Source: Drosophila pseudoobscura
Taxonomy: Eukaryota > Arthropoda > Insecta > Diptera > Drosophilidae
Reading direction: 5' to 3'
NCBI RefSeq assembly: GCF_009870125.1
Contig: NC_046683.1
Span: forward strand, 18,113,001-18,177,000
DNA: 64,000 nt
Shown here: positions 1 through 10,257 of the stretch, in pieces
Numbering within the stretch: position 1 is the first letter of the stretch
Layout: each line of letters opens with the position of its first letter
Position numbers and translations under genes: made by a program
The notes under the pieces: generated by a model
The model's input: only the letters and a program-made list of their open reading frames with translations
Told to the model about the DNA's origin: nothing
The model's database searches: none

Positions 1-1
1 T

Positions 2-561
2 GTCATCCTCGAGGACCACTCCACGTGCAATGCCAGCAATGAGCCACGGAGCACCACCACCGTCTGCTGGAGGAACTGCCTGAGGCATACGGCAAGGCCT
101 CCCCAGATAAATCTCAAGCTGAACAAGATCTTCCACAAGCGGCTGGACGAGAGCGACGACCTTGATTCTCAGAGCGGAGATTCAATGGTGAGAGGCAAAA
201 TCCACCCCACAGGCTTCCACCAAACGCCTAACCCCAAACTTTCTTGCAGTGCCTACCACTCCAGCTGCGACTGATCACTTTCCAAGAGTGGTCTTCCTAC
301 TGCAGTCAACAAACTCATGGTCGGCACTTGAAGAAGAGGTATTTGGAAAGGTCATTTCCTGCGTCCAGTCGGTCAGGAGGAGCAACAGCAGACGCTGGAC
401 GAGGACCGAAAGCTGCGCAAGGACTGCACAATTATAAAGTTCGTACATTCCATTTCTTCCTTTGGCATCTTGGAAAACGGCACAGGCTGTGGCACATTCG
501 CAAGGCAATCCGGGATCTTCTGCAGCTAATTAAAAGCCAATGGCAACAAGTTATTAATTGA
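2..561 (+). pseudogene. Broken coding remnant, unrecognised gene
   Basis: An open frame enters the window at base 2 and runs to a clear splice donor at 188 (ATG|GTGAGAGG). A 62-bp intron ends at TTCTTGCAG (249). The second exon continues in frame to a stop at 559-561. Within it, gene-like sequence shifts frame: from about 340 to 520 the neighbouring frame reads like real protein (RPVGQEEQQQTLDEDRKLRK and a DCTIIKF segment), ending in its own stop near 521. The exon-intron architecture says this was a gene; the frame change near 335-360 suggests decay, or a splice I cannot place. I do not recognise the family. Retroelement debris starts about 150 bp downstream. Confidence 0.35.
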
Positions 562-722
562 CTTCATTTTGTATTCTATTTATTTATATTCATGTGTTGA
601 TCTGTTTTGGTTTGTATGAAAATACATGCATCAACTCAAAGTCCCTGAGAATGCGTTCCCATGCATTCGAATATGCTGGAGACACAACAGAAAACAGAAA
701 CTCGCCTGCAGTACCAGCAGTG

Positions 723-1038
723 AGTGATGACGAATGCCAACTACCATGTCATCTAGGCGTTGACGCCAGCCTAATCGAACCCTTTGTTTCTTTCTTTTCC
801 GCCAGTGCCGAACGTGATTCGGTTCTGCCGACCGTGCGCAGTAGAAGAGAACTTTGTTTGTTCTTCTTTTCTCTTTAGCGCCTGCGTCGGCAGAACTCTC
901 TCTATCCTAGCGGTACAAGTTTACAGTTAGTTATTTACCTAAATCTAATAAATATCATTTAACATTTGTTGGAAGCTGCCGAGCTTTTTCGGCCACTCTG
1001 ACTCTAAAATTTACAAGAAAAAAATTGCTCCGTTTACA
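723..1038 (+). mobile_element. Candidate LTR of a gypsy-group retrotransposon
   Basis: The segment starts AGTGATGACG and ends TTTACA, followed by ATTTGGCG, which resembles the start of a gypsy-group primer-binding site. AGT-starting LTRs are known from the 17.6/297 group. An AATAAA lies near 947, where LTR polyadenylation would be expected. No second LTR, coding region or target duplication could be matched, so this is a tentative solo or broken LTR. Bases 1039-1260 (repeated CCGACCGACT-like words) may be its leader. Confidence 0.3.
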
Positions 1039-1459
1039 ATTTGGCGTTTATTGTTTGTGTGTTTTTTGTTCGAGGCCGAGGCCGAACAACCGACCGACTG
1101 CCTCGAAGAGGAACGACCGACTAGAGAGAGGGAAGGGTCGAAGCAGTGGCTTATAACAAGTAATAACTTTACATATGTAGGTGTGTGCGGTTATGCACTG
1201 AGAGCGTACATAGGCTGAGCGCGATAACAGAAAACTTAAGAGAGCCGTGACTTAATTGTTATTGACGCTTATTATTATATATTATTGCTTATTCTTACAT
1301 TTCATATAATTTTCTTTATTTATTCTTTTATTTTTATTTTTTTTATTTATTAATTATTTATTCTTATTTATTTTATTTATTTGTACTAATATTTTTATTT
1401 TTTTGAGTGAATTTTTTAATTTATTTTGATTTCCTAAGTGTTTTTTAACCTTAAAGTGA

Positions 1460-1750
1460 AATTGAGTTTTGATGCTAGGGGAAAGATTATTCCATAAGCG
1501 GATAGCGTAAATGAAGAACTGCCTCTTGGGTGGTCACAATTTTATGATTTTAGTTCTAAAATCTATCCATGAGGTCAAGTTGAGGTCAAGTATTTTACGA
1601 GACAGGTGTGAGACATGGTCGAAACGACTTAAATTAAATGCATAACGGACAATTAAATTAAAGACTTCTACTAATGTGCGCAAGTCACGAGCGTCACAAT
1701 GCCAAAAATTTCTAAACCATAAAAGAGAGTAGGGATGAGAATGACTTTAG
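1460..1750 (-). mobile_element. C-terminal fragment of a non-LTR reverse transcriptase
   Basis: Read on the minus strand across several stops and frameshifts, this stretch gives the pattern typical of the end of fly non-LTR ORF2 proteins: PTLFYGLEIFG, a CDARDLRTLVEVFN segment, RYAFNLSRFDHVSHLS, and then RTKIIKL. The order and spacing match the thumb/C-terminal region after the RT catalytic core. No intact frame is left and no endonuclease or RT core is seen next to it. This is not the LOA element at 7.6 kb. Confidence 0.45.
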
Positions 1751-2793
1751 CAAGTAATAGTCTTATTTCTTCTGGAAAAAAGTTTTAGATGATGAGAGCT
1801 GACGCAACAGAGCATATGTACGTCCATTTGTCTTTGATATATGTTTACCTCCAAGAAGAGATATTCAATAGGAGATTCACTACGTTGTGTACGTTTAACA
1901 TTAAATTTTAATTTCATATTCAAATATAAATATAGCAACGCCACCAATACGATCCGAACGAAAACAACATAACCATCACACACAATTGACAAATCAATTA
2001 AATCAGAATTAAACCACGTATTAGATACTCATATAATATCTACATTTGACTGAGCAAAGAGAAATCTAAATTAATCATACTACCGGCTATGGAACTACCT
2101 AACTCACCATTCATTAATAAAAGGAGAACTTATTAGGGGCGCAAACTCACTATTTGAAAAATAATAAACTAACTGTGTGTAAGAACTGTGATAAAAACAT
2201 AATAAGAACAATAACCTAACTAATAAGAGAGCAGTATGTATGTTATTAAGAGCGAAAGCTATTTGCTGCTGTTTCTTCCGATCCAACCGAGGAGCAAGTG
2301 GGGGAGGCAATCGAAGCGAGGGGGATTGGCTGTGCGGGCTCATTAGATGGTGCGAACGACGAAAGCTTATCCATAAGCTCAATGCATTGAATGCCCTCTC
2401 TATCGTAAGATCGTACATGAGCGAGGCAGCGCCGAGTAAAGACAGGTGCATTCGCATGGCCTCTTGAAATATTTGATAGTTCTCTCTTAAAAGCTGCTCA
2501 TTGACGTAGACAACAGCTTCCGAGTCGAAACCAAAAAACTGTAAGCTCAGTTGTCACTTGCTCTTGCAGCGGTAGACCATTATTTTTGAGAAGATTGATC
2601 TTCTCGTGGACGTTTTCCATTTTTACAATTATAACGGATTGGCATTGGAGCGTTGTGCTTGTCTGGCCCTGAAAACGTCACGGATTCTTGGTGGTGGGGT
2701 TAGTGGAAGATTGAAGCGTTCCATGTGCTCGACTGCCAATCTCGCCTGGGCTTAGGAAATTGCCGGATACCACTTTTGGGACCCTATCGAACT
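1751..2793. other. AT-rich retroelement debris, no gene
   Basis: Mostly AT-rich sequence with short frames that do not look coding. The stretch 2240-2760 is more mixed in composition and lies between retroelement pieces; it may be decayed env or untranslated sequence of the neighbouring LTR element. I see no domain in it. Confidence 0.4.
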
Positions 2794-2960
2794 ATAAAAG
2801 ACTGCACCGTCAAGTGTCCCCTCTGAAATCAGCAGAAGGCTGTTACGCGTGGATGCCAGGCAAAACGTAGCCCTTCTTCCGCCCAACCGACCAAGGGGCA
2901 TGCCGCGCGGCGCGTAGCCAAACCAAACGCGAGCATGCAGCATAGCTGTTAGACTAATAT
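2794..2960. repeat. Dispersed repeat, copy 1 of a diverged pair
   Basis: Shares a collinear pattern with 3186-3350: ACTGCACCGTCAAGTG, then TCTGAAA/GTGAAA, GCAGAA, CAAAACG, CGCCCAACCGACC, AGGGGC, CGCGAGCATGCA/CGCGAACATGCA, and TAGACTAA. Clearly related but diverged by many substitutions and small indels. It lies on the integrase side of the minus-strand LTR element and is probably part of it. Confidence 0.6.
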
Positions 2961-3185
2961 CTGAGGAAAATTAATACTAAACTTACTAAGAGAACTAAGC
3001 ATGCATTCAAAATACAAATACCAATAAAATTACTTATTACTAGAAAGGTGTGTAAGGATTAGTAATTTAATAACAGGAAAAGAATTAGTGGTGGATATAT
3101 TATGGTAGAGGGAATTATAATCCGAGCATTATCTTGGACGTTGACATGCAATGACTGCATCTTTCAAGAGGCGATGCAGTTACTG

Positions 3186-3350
3186 CACCGTCAAGTGGCC
3201 CGTGTGAAACCCGCAGAACGCGCTGATCCCAGACAAAACGCAGCTCTCCTCCCGCCCAACCGACCGAGGGGCGCTGCCGCATGACGCACGGTGCATAGCC
3301 GTACCGAACGCGAACATGCAAGAAGGATAGCTATTAGACTAACATTCGAG
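3186..3350. repeat. Dispersed repeat, copy 2 of a diverged pair
   Basis: Second copy of the 2794-2960 sequence in the same orientation, about 390 bp downstream. It directly abuts the integrase fragment of the LTR element, so the element was interrupted or truncated here. Confidence 0.6.
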
Positions 3351-3523
3351 AACTGTCGCAGCCGTCCCAGTGTCCTCGCGACCCGTCCATGCATTGCCAC
3401 AGCGCTGTCGTGAGCCTGTTGGATCAGTGTGCCCGATAGGGCTTCTGAAATCCATTGCTTCCACGGAAACTCCGGCCGGCCAAACTGGGTGCACTTAAAC
3501 AGCAGTCCCTCCTCCACCTTCAT
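3345..3523 (-). pseudogene. Integrase zinc-binding N-terminus fragment
   Basis: The frame begins MKVEEGLLFKCTQFGRPEFP and continues through QQAHDSAVAMHGRVARTLGR, the H-x3-4-H half of the HHCC domain at the start of retroelement integrases. The sequence then becomes the dispersed repeat, so the catalytic DDE region is gone. Confidence 0.55.
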
Positions 3524-3900
3524 ATCTGGAAACTTATCCTCATCGTTCTGGACCGCTTCGATTTTTCTTCGGTATTCTTCATCCTCGAAGGAGGCCGGCT
3601 GTGGTAGCGAACTCCAACGTCAAAGGGACGTGACAGCATATCACCGACGATACTGTCCTTTCCTTTGCGGTGCTCGATTTCGAAGTCATAAGCCTGGAGA
3701 GCCAACGACCACCTGACTAGCCTCCCATCCAGTGCCTTGAATCGCATGAGCCACTGCAAATCGCGCATGATCTGCTATCTTCTCTATGGCTCTTACCGCC
3801 GCTAGACACTCCTTTTCTGGTACGCTATAGTTGAGCTGTGCCTCTCCTAGCTTCGCCGAAAACAATGCGATTGGGTGCTCTGCTCCTTCATCATCCCTCT
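3520..3900 (-). pseudogene. RNase H fragment of the LTR element
   Basis: Minus-strand translation gives PIALFSAKLGEAQLNYSVPE followed by KECLAAVRAIE, the start of a Ty3-type RNase H domain. After a frame change comes RWSLALQAYDFEIEHRKGKD, then SIVGDMLSRP, its end (usually VADALSR). It directly follows the truncated RT. Confidence 0.65.
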
Positions 3901-3973
3901 GGAAGGGAACTGCTACTAGCTCGCATCACACTGGATAAAGAAACACTGTGTACGTCCGACTTTCCGGCTCCAG

Positions 3974-4228
3974 CTATATCTGCCAAAATGTGTGTTTTAA
4001 GTCGATGCTGCTGATGTACATGGTGTCCTCTACACGGCTTAGGATTGACTTAATGCTCTGCAGCGGGTAAGCATCCTTCAATATTACTTTATTTAATTTC
4101 CGCGCATCCAAACACAATCGGTTTTTTCCATGCTTCCGTACCAAAGTCACGCGATTGCTCCACGGACTCCTGCTGGTCTCGATGACCCCGAGACGCAACA
4201 TTTCGTCCACCTCGGCAAACAACAGCAC
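3974..4228 (-). pseudogene. Reverse transcriptase N-terminal fragment
   Basis: An 84-codon frame carrying the opening of a Ty3/gypsy reverse transcriptase: EVDEMLRLGVIETSRSPWSN, then LVRKHGKNRLCLDARKLNK, DAYPLQSIKSILSR and SSIDLKHTFWQI (usually SIDLKDAFWQI, the first catalytic Asp region). The fragment ends there; the YxDD core is absent and RNase H sequence follows within about 80 bp, so a large internal deletion is present. Confidence 0.7.
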
Positions 4229-4362
4229 CGCGGGGGATACCGGGTAAAAGCGCTCCTTTACGAATACGGCTCCCTCGATTAAGTGTATTTCGTGTCTCGT
4301 CGTTCTTCGAGCGTCGTTCTTCCCAAACCAGACCTGGTCCAGACGGGTCTGCTGCGTGTCAG

Positions 4363-4935
4363 CTAGTGCGGTTGAGTTGGTCTACTCCTGATTAGCCCTT
4401 CGGCCTCAATTTGGGCTAACTCCTCTTGTCGTTCCAGGCTTACTATATGTGGAGCCAGACCAAACTTCCTCCAGAAATCAGCCCCTAGATACAGAGGTTG
4501 TTTTAGCGAGGGACATAAGAACAACTCGATAGTCTGCTTCTGGCCTCCATACGCCATCACCGCCGACACATGACCCAGTATTTTATGGGGTGTGCCGCCC
4601 GCTGTTTGCACGGAGAATTTCTTTGTATCTTGCAGTTTCAGCTCTAATTCTCCTATCAATTCCAGGCCACCTTTTCCCAGAAAGCGTTGAAATCTTGTGC
4701 CCCTGGAACCTGTCCGCTGTGCTCTGACTGCTCTCGTTCGGATACTCTCATCGACTTCGTCTCCCATTATCCGATTCCTGGCCTGCTCGCACTGCCGCTG
4801 TCTTTCCGTCATTGGCTCGTTCATGGACCACCTAGCCTCGGGTAACACAGTTTGATTACCCTTATATATAATTGTGTATACATCCTTATCGCTACTTCCT
4901 CCTTTAGGTGTCTCTAACTTATCATTGGAGGGCAT
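4363..4935 (-). pseudogene. Retropepsin-like protease region
   Basis: The 190-codon minus-strand frame ends with PLYLGADFWRKFGL, the Ile/Leu-Gly-x-Asp-Phe-hydrophobic pattern near the end of retropepsins (the usual ILGxDFL). The N-terminal catalytic DTG motif is not evident, so the enzyme may be inactive, or the Asp may lie in a damaged part. It sits between the zinc knuckles and the RT start, as expected. Confidence 0.55.
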
Positions 4936-4979
4936 TGCTACTGGATGCTTCGCCGTGACGTGGAACTCGACTCCTCCAA

Positions 4980-5160
4980 TTTCGTCGTGCTCCTTTTCCC
5001 GTTTCCCGGCCTACATTTTGGGCATTTGGGGAGGATGACCACGGCCAGCCCGCAATTGTAGCAGAACAAGTTACGCACGGCCGACTCACACTCAAAATAG
5101 GTGTGTCCCGGCTGAGAGAAATTCCAGCAATTTAACTGGAGCTATCGCCCCCGGAGTCCG
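4980..5160 (-). pseudogene. Nucleocapsid zinc-knuckle region, one cysteine lost
   Basis: The minus strand encodes two knuckle-like motifs outside any long open frame. The first reads CWNFSQPGHTYFEC where CX2CX4HX4C is expected; its second cysteine is Phe (TTC). The second reads CYNCGLAVVILPKC, with the His position unclear, followed by CPKC. This joins gag to protease and shows the element is damaged. Confidence 0.55.
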
Positions 5161-5240
5161 TGGTCTGGACCGCTCCTTGCCCATCGAGTCGCAAGCAGTT
5201 TCTCGTCATCCGCACACTCTTCTGTTAGTATCTGCATCGT

Positions 5241-6177
5241 TTAGATCAACCTCGAAATTGCATCCCTAATATTTATCTTTATGATCTTTATTAGATCGTA
5301 ATCTGAGAACGGATTCAGTAATCTCGACCTCAACACCAACGTCTCCTGGATGTACTGGTCTGTCGACTCCCCGTGGCGTTGTCGGCGTTCCCTGAGCTCT
5401 TGCTCTCGCTCGAACGCTGTCCAACGAACTTGGAACTGCTGCTGGAGACCATATCTCAGATTCGGCCACTCCGGCACTCCTACCGTCCGAGCATGCATCC
5501 AGTACCAGTCCCTAGCGTGACCACTGACCAATGTGTGAAAGGATTTCAACACCTCGGCCCACGGTACCTGATACGCCGTCTGTAGATGCTCCACACGGAA
5601 TATAAACTCCGCCACGGGCATCCCCTTTGGATCGCCATCGAAGTTAAGCCCCCATCTTCGTATCTGCACTTGATCCTGCCTAGCTTCTCCGAAACTCGGT
5701 CGATTCCTGTTAGGGTTTGCTCCTGAGCCTTTTCCGTTGAACAACCAATCCTCCACAGGCCTCTGATCGGCTTGGGTCCACTGCTCGACTTGGGTCCTCT
5801 GATCGGCTTCCAATGCCCGGTTGTCCACGAACAGGTGCGTTGGCTGTGCTTGCTGGTTCGCGGGTTCTTCCGGTTGACCTCCTCCTAGACTGGTTGCATT
5901 TGATCCCCGATTCCTTCCAGTAGCATCACTCGGCGTTCGCTCTGATCCCCACAACGGCGTTGATCTCTCGCATGTCTGCTTGCATCGACGATCTCAGTGC
6001 TTCCATTTCCTGCCCGAGTGACGCTCGGTAGGTCTCCTGTGCTTGGGCTAACGCTGCACTCACGGCTGACCTTAACTCGGACGGTAACTCCAGGTCCATC
6101 CGGGTTTGTTGTTGACCTCCCACTGCTCCGGCCTCTGAGTCCTCTTGGTAAAACCCCGCCTGCACGTTTTTCACCAC
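5241..6177 (-). pseudogene. gag fragment of the LTR element
   Basis: Two overlapping minus-strand frames together give a gag-like protein. The first (6177-5926) is helical and acidic, with a coiled-coil-like run of Gln, Glu and Ala. The second (5954-5241) carries a capsid-type region with the RRWGLNFDGDPKGMPVAEFI and ERRQRHGESTDQYIQETL patterns typical of retrotransposon gag capsids. A frameshift lies near 5940. The zinc knuckles follow downstream in another frame. Confidence 0.65.
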
Positions 6178-6189
6178 TTGAGACGACCC

Positions 6190-7600
6190 TTCCGGCCTAC
6201 TGACGGCTTTACCATAAATTTACCTACGTGTGTATACTTGCCCTAAATAAGTTGGATATTTTATGATATGACTAACATAAACAAACAACGTAAACGTAAC
6301 CTGACTGATTAATCCTAAAAATATTTAATGACAACGACCAAATAGAGAAATAGTGCAATAAATAAATACGCGAATAATTATCTCTATGTTCAAATAAATA
6401 AATAAATAGGTTAATTTACATCAATAAACTGATTAATTTAAATTACTCGCCTAAATATGTAAAACACTGAATAAATAAATAGTTTCTCTCCCAAACAAAA
6501 ACCCCTTTTTTCCAATGACCTGCCTAGTTCCTACTTCTAAAATTGTTTCTTAACAATAATAGTGAGGGTCTTCAGTCCTCGAAAAAGTTATATCCCCTTT
6601 GGTTTTCCTAACTCGACTTCAAATCACAAAAAAACAATTTACTGCACACAAAATCTTTCAGACAACAATTGACCTATAATTTATTGGGTGAGACGAGAGA
6701 AAACTGCATTTATAGTTCTGCAGGTGAGTGGACCCCATCGTTTCCCCTGGCTATTTATTTTCGCTTAATTTTTCTCAGTGCCAACTCTCTTTTCTGTATC
6801 TTTCATCAGATCACAGTGGATCGCCCGAATCGGACAACGACGTTAATGCCTCTGGACATAATACGGACCGCGACTTGACAGATCCTCCAGCATCTCCTCA
6901 TCTCTTCCGCTCCGGATAGTGAGAACCTACCCCTTGGTAATACCTGGACCACAACTCGGGACCTAAAATGCCTTCCCTTCTACCTGCGATTAAAAAACTA
7001 CCATGTCTATCTTCTCTGATTTCTACTCCTCTCAGCGGCTAAGACGGCTAGGATTTCTTTCCGGCAAACAAAAAAAAAACAAAAAACAAAACTAACCTTT
7101 TGACCAGGATTGTCCTCGTTGGCACTCTCGTCAGCGGGGATAGTTGGTATCCTTATTCCTAGCAGGGCCATCCCTTCCGTGAGCGCCACTTTTCAATTTC
7201 GCGCGCTGCCTTTTCATTTTCAGGGTCCCGCTCCTCTTCTTGCTCTCGTCCCACCCAACTACAGCTCTCTACTCACTCATTATACTTTTTAAATTTTCAT
7301 TTTATATCCATTATATTTTCTTATTTATCTTCTTAAACATTATTAATTAATATTTTAGGTTGACATAAAGAAAAAAAATACTAACAAAACTTTGAACCCT
7401 GTATTGGCCGAATTGGCAGCCCCTTTGAAATAGGTTGTTGCTTCCTGATGCTTGCTGATGTTGTTTAATCGTGGTGTTTTCGTTTAATCGTGATGTCTTT
7501 GTTTAATGGGGGATCGGACGGGTGTAGATGGGTGAAATGGGGTCGTGATTTGTTATAAATGATGGTAAATGCTCGTATTTACAACTTATTTTAAACTTAA
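6190..7600. other. Non-coding stretch between two retroelements
   Basis: AT-rich sequence between the 5' side of the LTR element and the 3' end of the LOA element. It could hold the LTR and leader of the minus-strand element, but I could not define LTR ends or a primer-binding site. Around 7450-7520 three imperfect copies of GTTTAATCGTG/GTTTAATGGGG lie next to the expected LOA 3' end and may be its tail repeats. Confidence 0.35.
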
Positions 7601-7618
7601 TGCAAACTACAATAGAAA

Positions 7619-8148
7619 TTAGGCTATGCAAGTAACTGCAGAGCACTGTGCTCTGCTGAGTTTACACAGCTCTGCTGAGCGCTTCTTCGATCGATATGGC
7701 CATATCAATCTTGAGACTTTACAGGAAACGGTTTGCTGCCATCTCCTATTGGCATTTTGCTCGAACAATTCGTGCGTTAGGAGCCTGCCGTAGCCAAGGG
7801 CATCGCTACTTGCTCCCTCTCCGATAGGAGAGGAATCGTAGTATCCTGCCTGGCTAGCTCGTCGGCGGCGTCGTTCCCCTCGATGTCCCTGTGGCCGGGG
7901 ACCCATATAAGGAAGAGATCTAACTGCTCTGCGATCTCATGCAGAAACCTGCGGCAGTCATTTACAGTCGCTGAGTTCGACGATATTGAGCCTAGAGCTT
8001 TAATAGCTGCTTGGCTGCCCGAGAAGACGCACACTAAGCAATGACTGATGTTCAGCTCGCTGCAGTAGACTCCGCCTCCCACGCGGCCGTCTAGCTTTGA
8101 GCCACCAGTGTAGAAGTGGACCGCATTTGCAGGTCCTGGTTCGCCCAT
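7619..8148 (-). pseudogene. LOA ORF2 RNase H domain, catalytic residues altered
   Basis: Two overlapping minus-strand frames give an RNase HI-type domain: HFYTGGSKLDGRVGGGVY, then SGSQAAIKALGSISSN, then LIWVPGHRDIEGNDAADELA. Usual forms are TDGS and SDSQAA; here both Asp positions are Gly, each an Asp-to-Gly codon change (GGT, GGC). A frameshift near 7800 moves the C-terminus to another frame. It ends the ORF2 polyprotein. Confidence 0.75.
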
Positions 8149-8226
8149 CTCCCAGTCCTCCCTAGGTGGGATTGATACCTGGAAGGGCGTCGAGAGGTGA
8201 TCACTAGGAATACAGTAATCTGTCCT

Positions 8227-9591
8227 CTATGGTAATTGCGGGAGTCTCATCAGGATTCCCGAGTGCCCAACCGCGGATGCTTTCCACAGTCTGGCTTCTC
8301 TCATTCTGAGTGCGGAAAGTGTTGCCACCTTCTTTCCCATGAGATCCACAGGGAGGAGGTCCAGCACAGTATCCAGGGCTTCCCCTGGAGTAGTGCGTAG
8401 CCCGCCAGTTATGCATAGCTCTGCCATGCGTTGAACTCTGCTGAGTTTATTGAGGCATGTCCTTCTGTCTAAGGCTGGCCACCATACCACCACTGAATAG
8501 AGCATGATTGGTCGTATGATGGCGGTGTAGAGCCACCGAACTATATAGGGGGTCATTCCCCATTTTAGTCCGATGGCTTTCCTGCAAGTATAGAGGGCCA
8601 CTGTGGCCTTCTTTACTCTATCCTCTAAGCTAAATTTCCAATCGAGCTTTCTATCGAGGATTAGGCCAAGATACTTGGCGTTGTTGCTGAAGACTAGCGT
8701 ACTTGTCATGCACTCACACAACGTCTGCGGAAATTTTCCGGAGAATGCTATGGCAACATCGTCCGCATATGCCACCACACGGCAGCCACCCCCCTCTATC
8801 TCCCGCAGCAGTGTTTTCACTGCCACGTTCCATAGGAGGGGCGAGAGGACTCCGCCCTGCGGTGTGCCTCTGCTGACAAATCTGGTACACGTTGACGTCC
8901 CCAGTGATGCCTCAACCGTCCTGCATTGTAGCATCTGATCGACCAGGCTCACCGTCCTGGAGTCAACGCCCAGATCCGTCAGTGCGCCCGTGATGGCGGT
9001 CGGAAGGATGTTGTTAAAGGCGCCTTCTATGTCGAGGAAGGCTACTAGGGTGTACTCCTTAAAGTTAAGGGACGCTTCGATGATCGATGTGATCGAGTGT
9101 AGGGCCGTTTCGGTGGATCTTCCCTTCCGATAGGCATGCTGGGAGTCTGATATCAGACTGGACGGAATGCATGCCGTGAGATGCAGCCCCAGGAGCCGCT
9201 CCATCGCCTTTAGAAGAAAAGACGATAGACTTATGGGTCTGAAATCTTTTGGGGCAGTGTGCGAGGGCTTGCCTGCCTTGGGTATGAATACGACTTTGGT
9301 CTGAAGCCAGGTGTCACGAATGCACCCGTGGGAGAAGATTCCCTCGTAAATTATTTTGAGCCAGTTAATGGCATTATGTCCCGCGTGAATCAGTTGGGCA
9401 GGGAAAATGCCGTCTGGCCCCGCGGACTTGTAGGGTTTAAAGCTTCTGATCGCACAGGAAATGTTCTCCTGGCTTAGCAGTCTCAGGATGGCATTTGAGG
9501 CGACAGAAGGAGGCGCGAGGTAGTTGGGTCGCAGCCAGGGAAGTGGGTATTTAGGAGAAGATTTAGCGACTCCTCGCTGGACGTAGTCCAC
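8227..9591 (-). CDS. LOA ORF2 reverse transcriptase domain
   Basis: A 454-codon open frame with a complete set of non-LTR RT motifs: KSAGPDGIFPAQL, FIPKAGKPSHTAPKDFRPIS, FLDIEGAFNN (motif A), GTPQGGVLSPLLW (motif B) and CRVVAYADDVAIAF (catalytic YADD). After TLCECMTSTL the protein jumps to VFSNNAKYLGLILDRKLDW. The linker of roughly 50-60 residues normally seen between YADD and this block looks deleted in frame, so activity is doubtful although the frame is open. RNase H follows. Confidence 0.85.
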   Translation of the reverse strand: MDYVQRGVAKSSPKYPLPWLRPNYLAPPSVASNAILRLLSQENISCAIRSFKPYKSAGPDGIFPAQLIHAGHNAINWLKIIYEGIFSHGCIRDTWLQTKVVFIPKAGKPSHTAPKDFRPISLSSFLLKAMERLLGLHLTACIPSSLISDSQHAYRKGRSTETALHSITSIIEASLNFKEYTLVAFLDIEGAFNNILPTAITGALTDLGVDSRTVSLVDQMLQCRTVEASLGTSTCTRFVSRGTPQGGVLSPLLWNVAVKTLLREIEGGGCRVVAYADDVAIAFSGKFPQTLCECMTSTLVFSNNAKYLGLILDRKLDWKFSLEDRVKKATVALYTCRKAIGLKWGMTPYIVRWLYTAIIRPIMLYSVVVWWPALDRRTCLNKLSRVQRMAELCITGGLRTTPGEALDTVLDLLPVDLMGKKVATLSALRMREARLWKASAVGHSGILMRLPQLP

Positions 9592-9828
9592 GACTGGTTG
9601 GTGTTCTTCAAGTAGCCCAGGGTGGGTGTTGTCTTCGAGAGAACTCTGCGCAAGCGTGAGGCTTCTGAGTTACTCTCGATTTCGCTGCAGAACTTACGCC
9701 AGGAGGCGCGTTTGGCTTTTCTAAGTTCTTTGTTGTAGGTTGACAGACTGGCCTTGTATTCGGCCTAGTTTTGCTCAACGTTTTCAGCCTTAGCTTTATT
9801 GAAGAGTCTCCGGGAGGCTTTCCGGAGT

Positions 9829-10257
9829 TCACCCAGTTTCGGATTCCACCATTCCACCAATTAGGCCGATGTCCTTGGCCGAGCAGTCTGCGATTAGAGC
9901 CCGGAGAGGCGCGTGTGGAGGGGAGTCTGGTTGTTCATGCCCCATGTATGCGGAGCAGATCCTCAGTGAGCGCTCCTGGCCTTCGAGGCTCACTGCGGTG
10001 TGGTCTTCATTGCTGAAATTTGGGAGCAAAAATAAGTGCAACTCTCTTTTTGCAAGAATGCAGGTACGAATTTTACCTGCGGTTTCAGCTACGTATAGCT
10101 TGTAGTCAGAAGTCCTCAGACCGAAGACCCTCTTTCCGAGGATCCAGGGCTCCTGAATGAGGACTATGTCGGCTCCACCCTTGGCCAGGTGGAGCAGTAG
10201 AGCAGCGCATGCTGCCTTACAATGGTGGAGGTTTATCTGCAGGAGCGTCAACGACAT
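9829..10257 (-). pseudogene. LOA ORF2 endonuclease domain, truncated
   Basis: Starts MSLTLLQINLHHCKAA, the usual opening of an APE-type endonuclease, and includes IVLIQEPWILGKR with the catalytic Glu. After about 140 residues the frame jumps to the linker that normally lies just before the RT (a WWNP-like stretch near 9840 and ASRRLFNKAKAEN in another frame). The GDFNAHH and SDH catalytic motifs are therefore missing. Confidence 0.75.

Larger units (their letters stand above)
3345..6190 (-). mobile_element. Degenerate Ty3/gypsy LTR retrotransposon (Osvaldo/Ulysses-like)
   Basis: Read on the minus strand, the gene pieces appear in normal order: gag (6177-5241), nucleocapsid zinc knuckles (about 5140-4980), protease (4935-4363), start of reverse transcriptase (4228-3974), RNase H (about 3900-3600) and integrase N-terminus (3523-3345). 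Order, the RT opening and the RNase H type place it in Ty3/gypsy; the Osvaldo/Ulysses assignment rests on general resemblance. The RT catalytic core and most of integrase are missing, and frameshifts break the polyprotein, so it cannot move by itself. No LTR pair was identified; the 5' side would lie in 6.2-7.4 kb. Confidence 0.75.
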
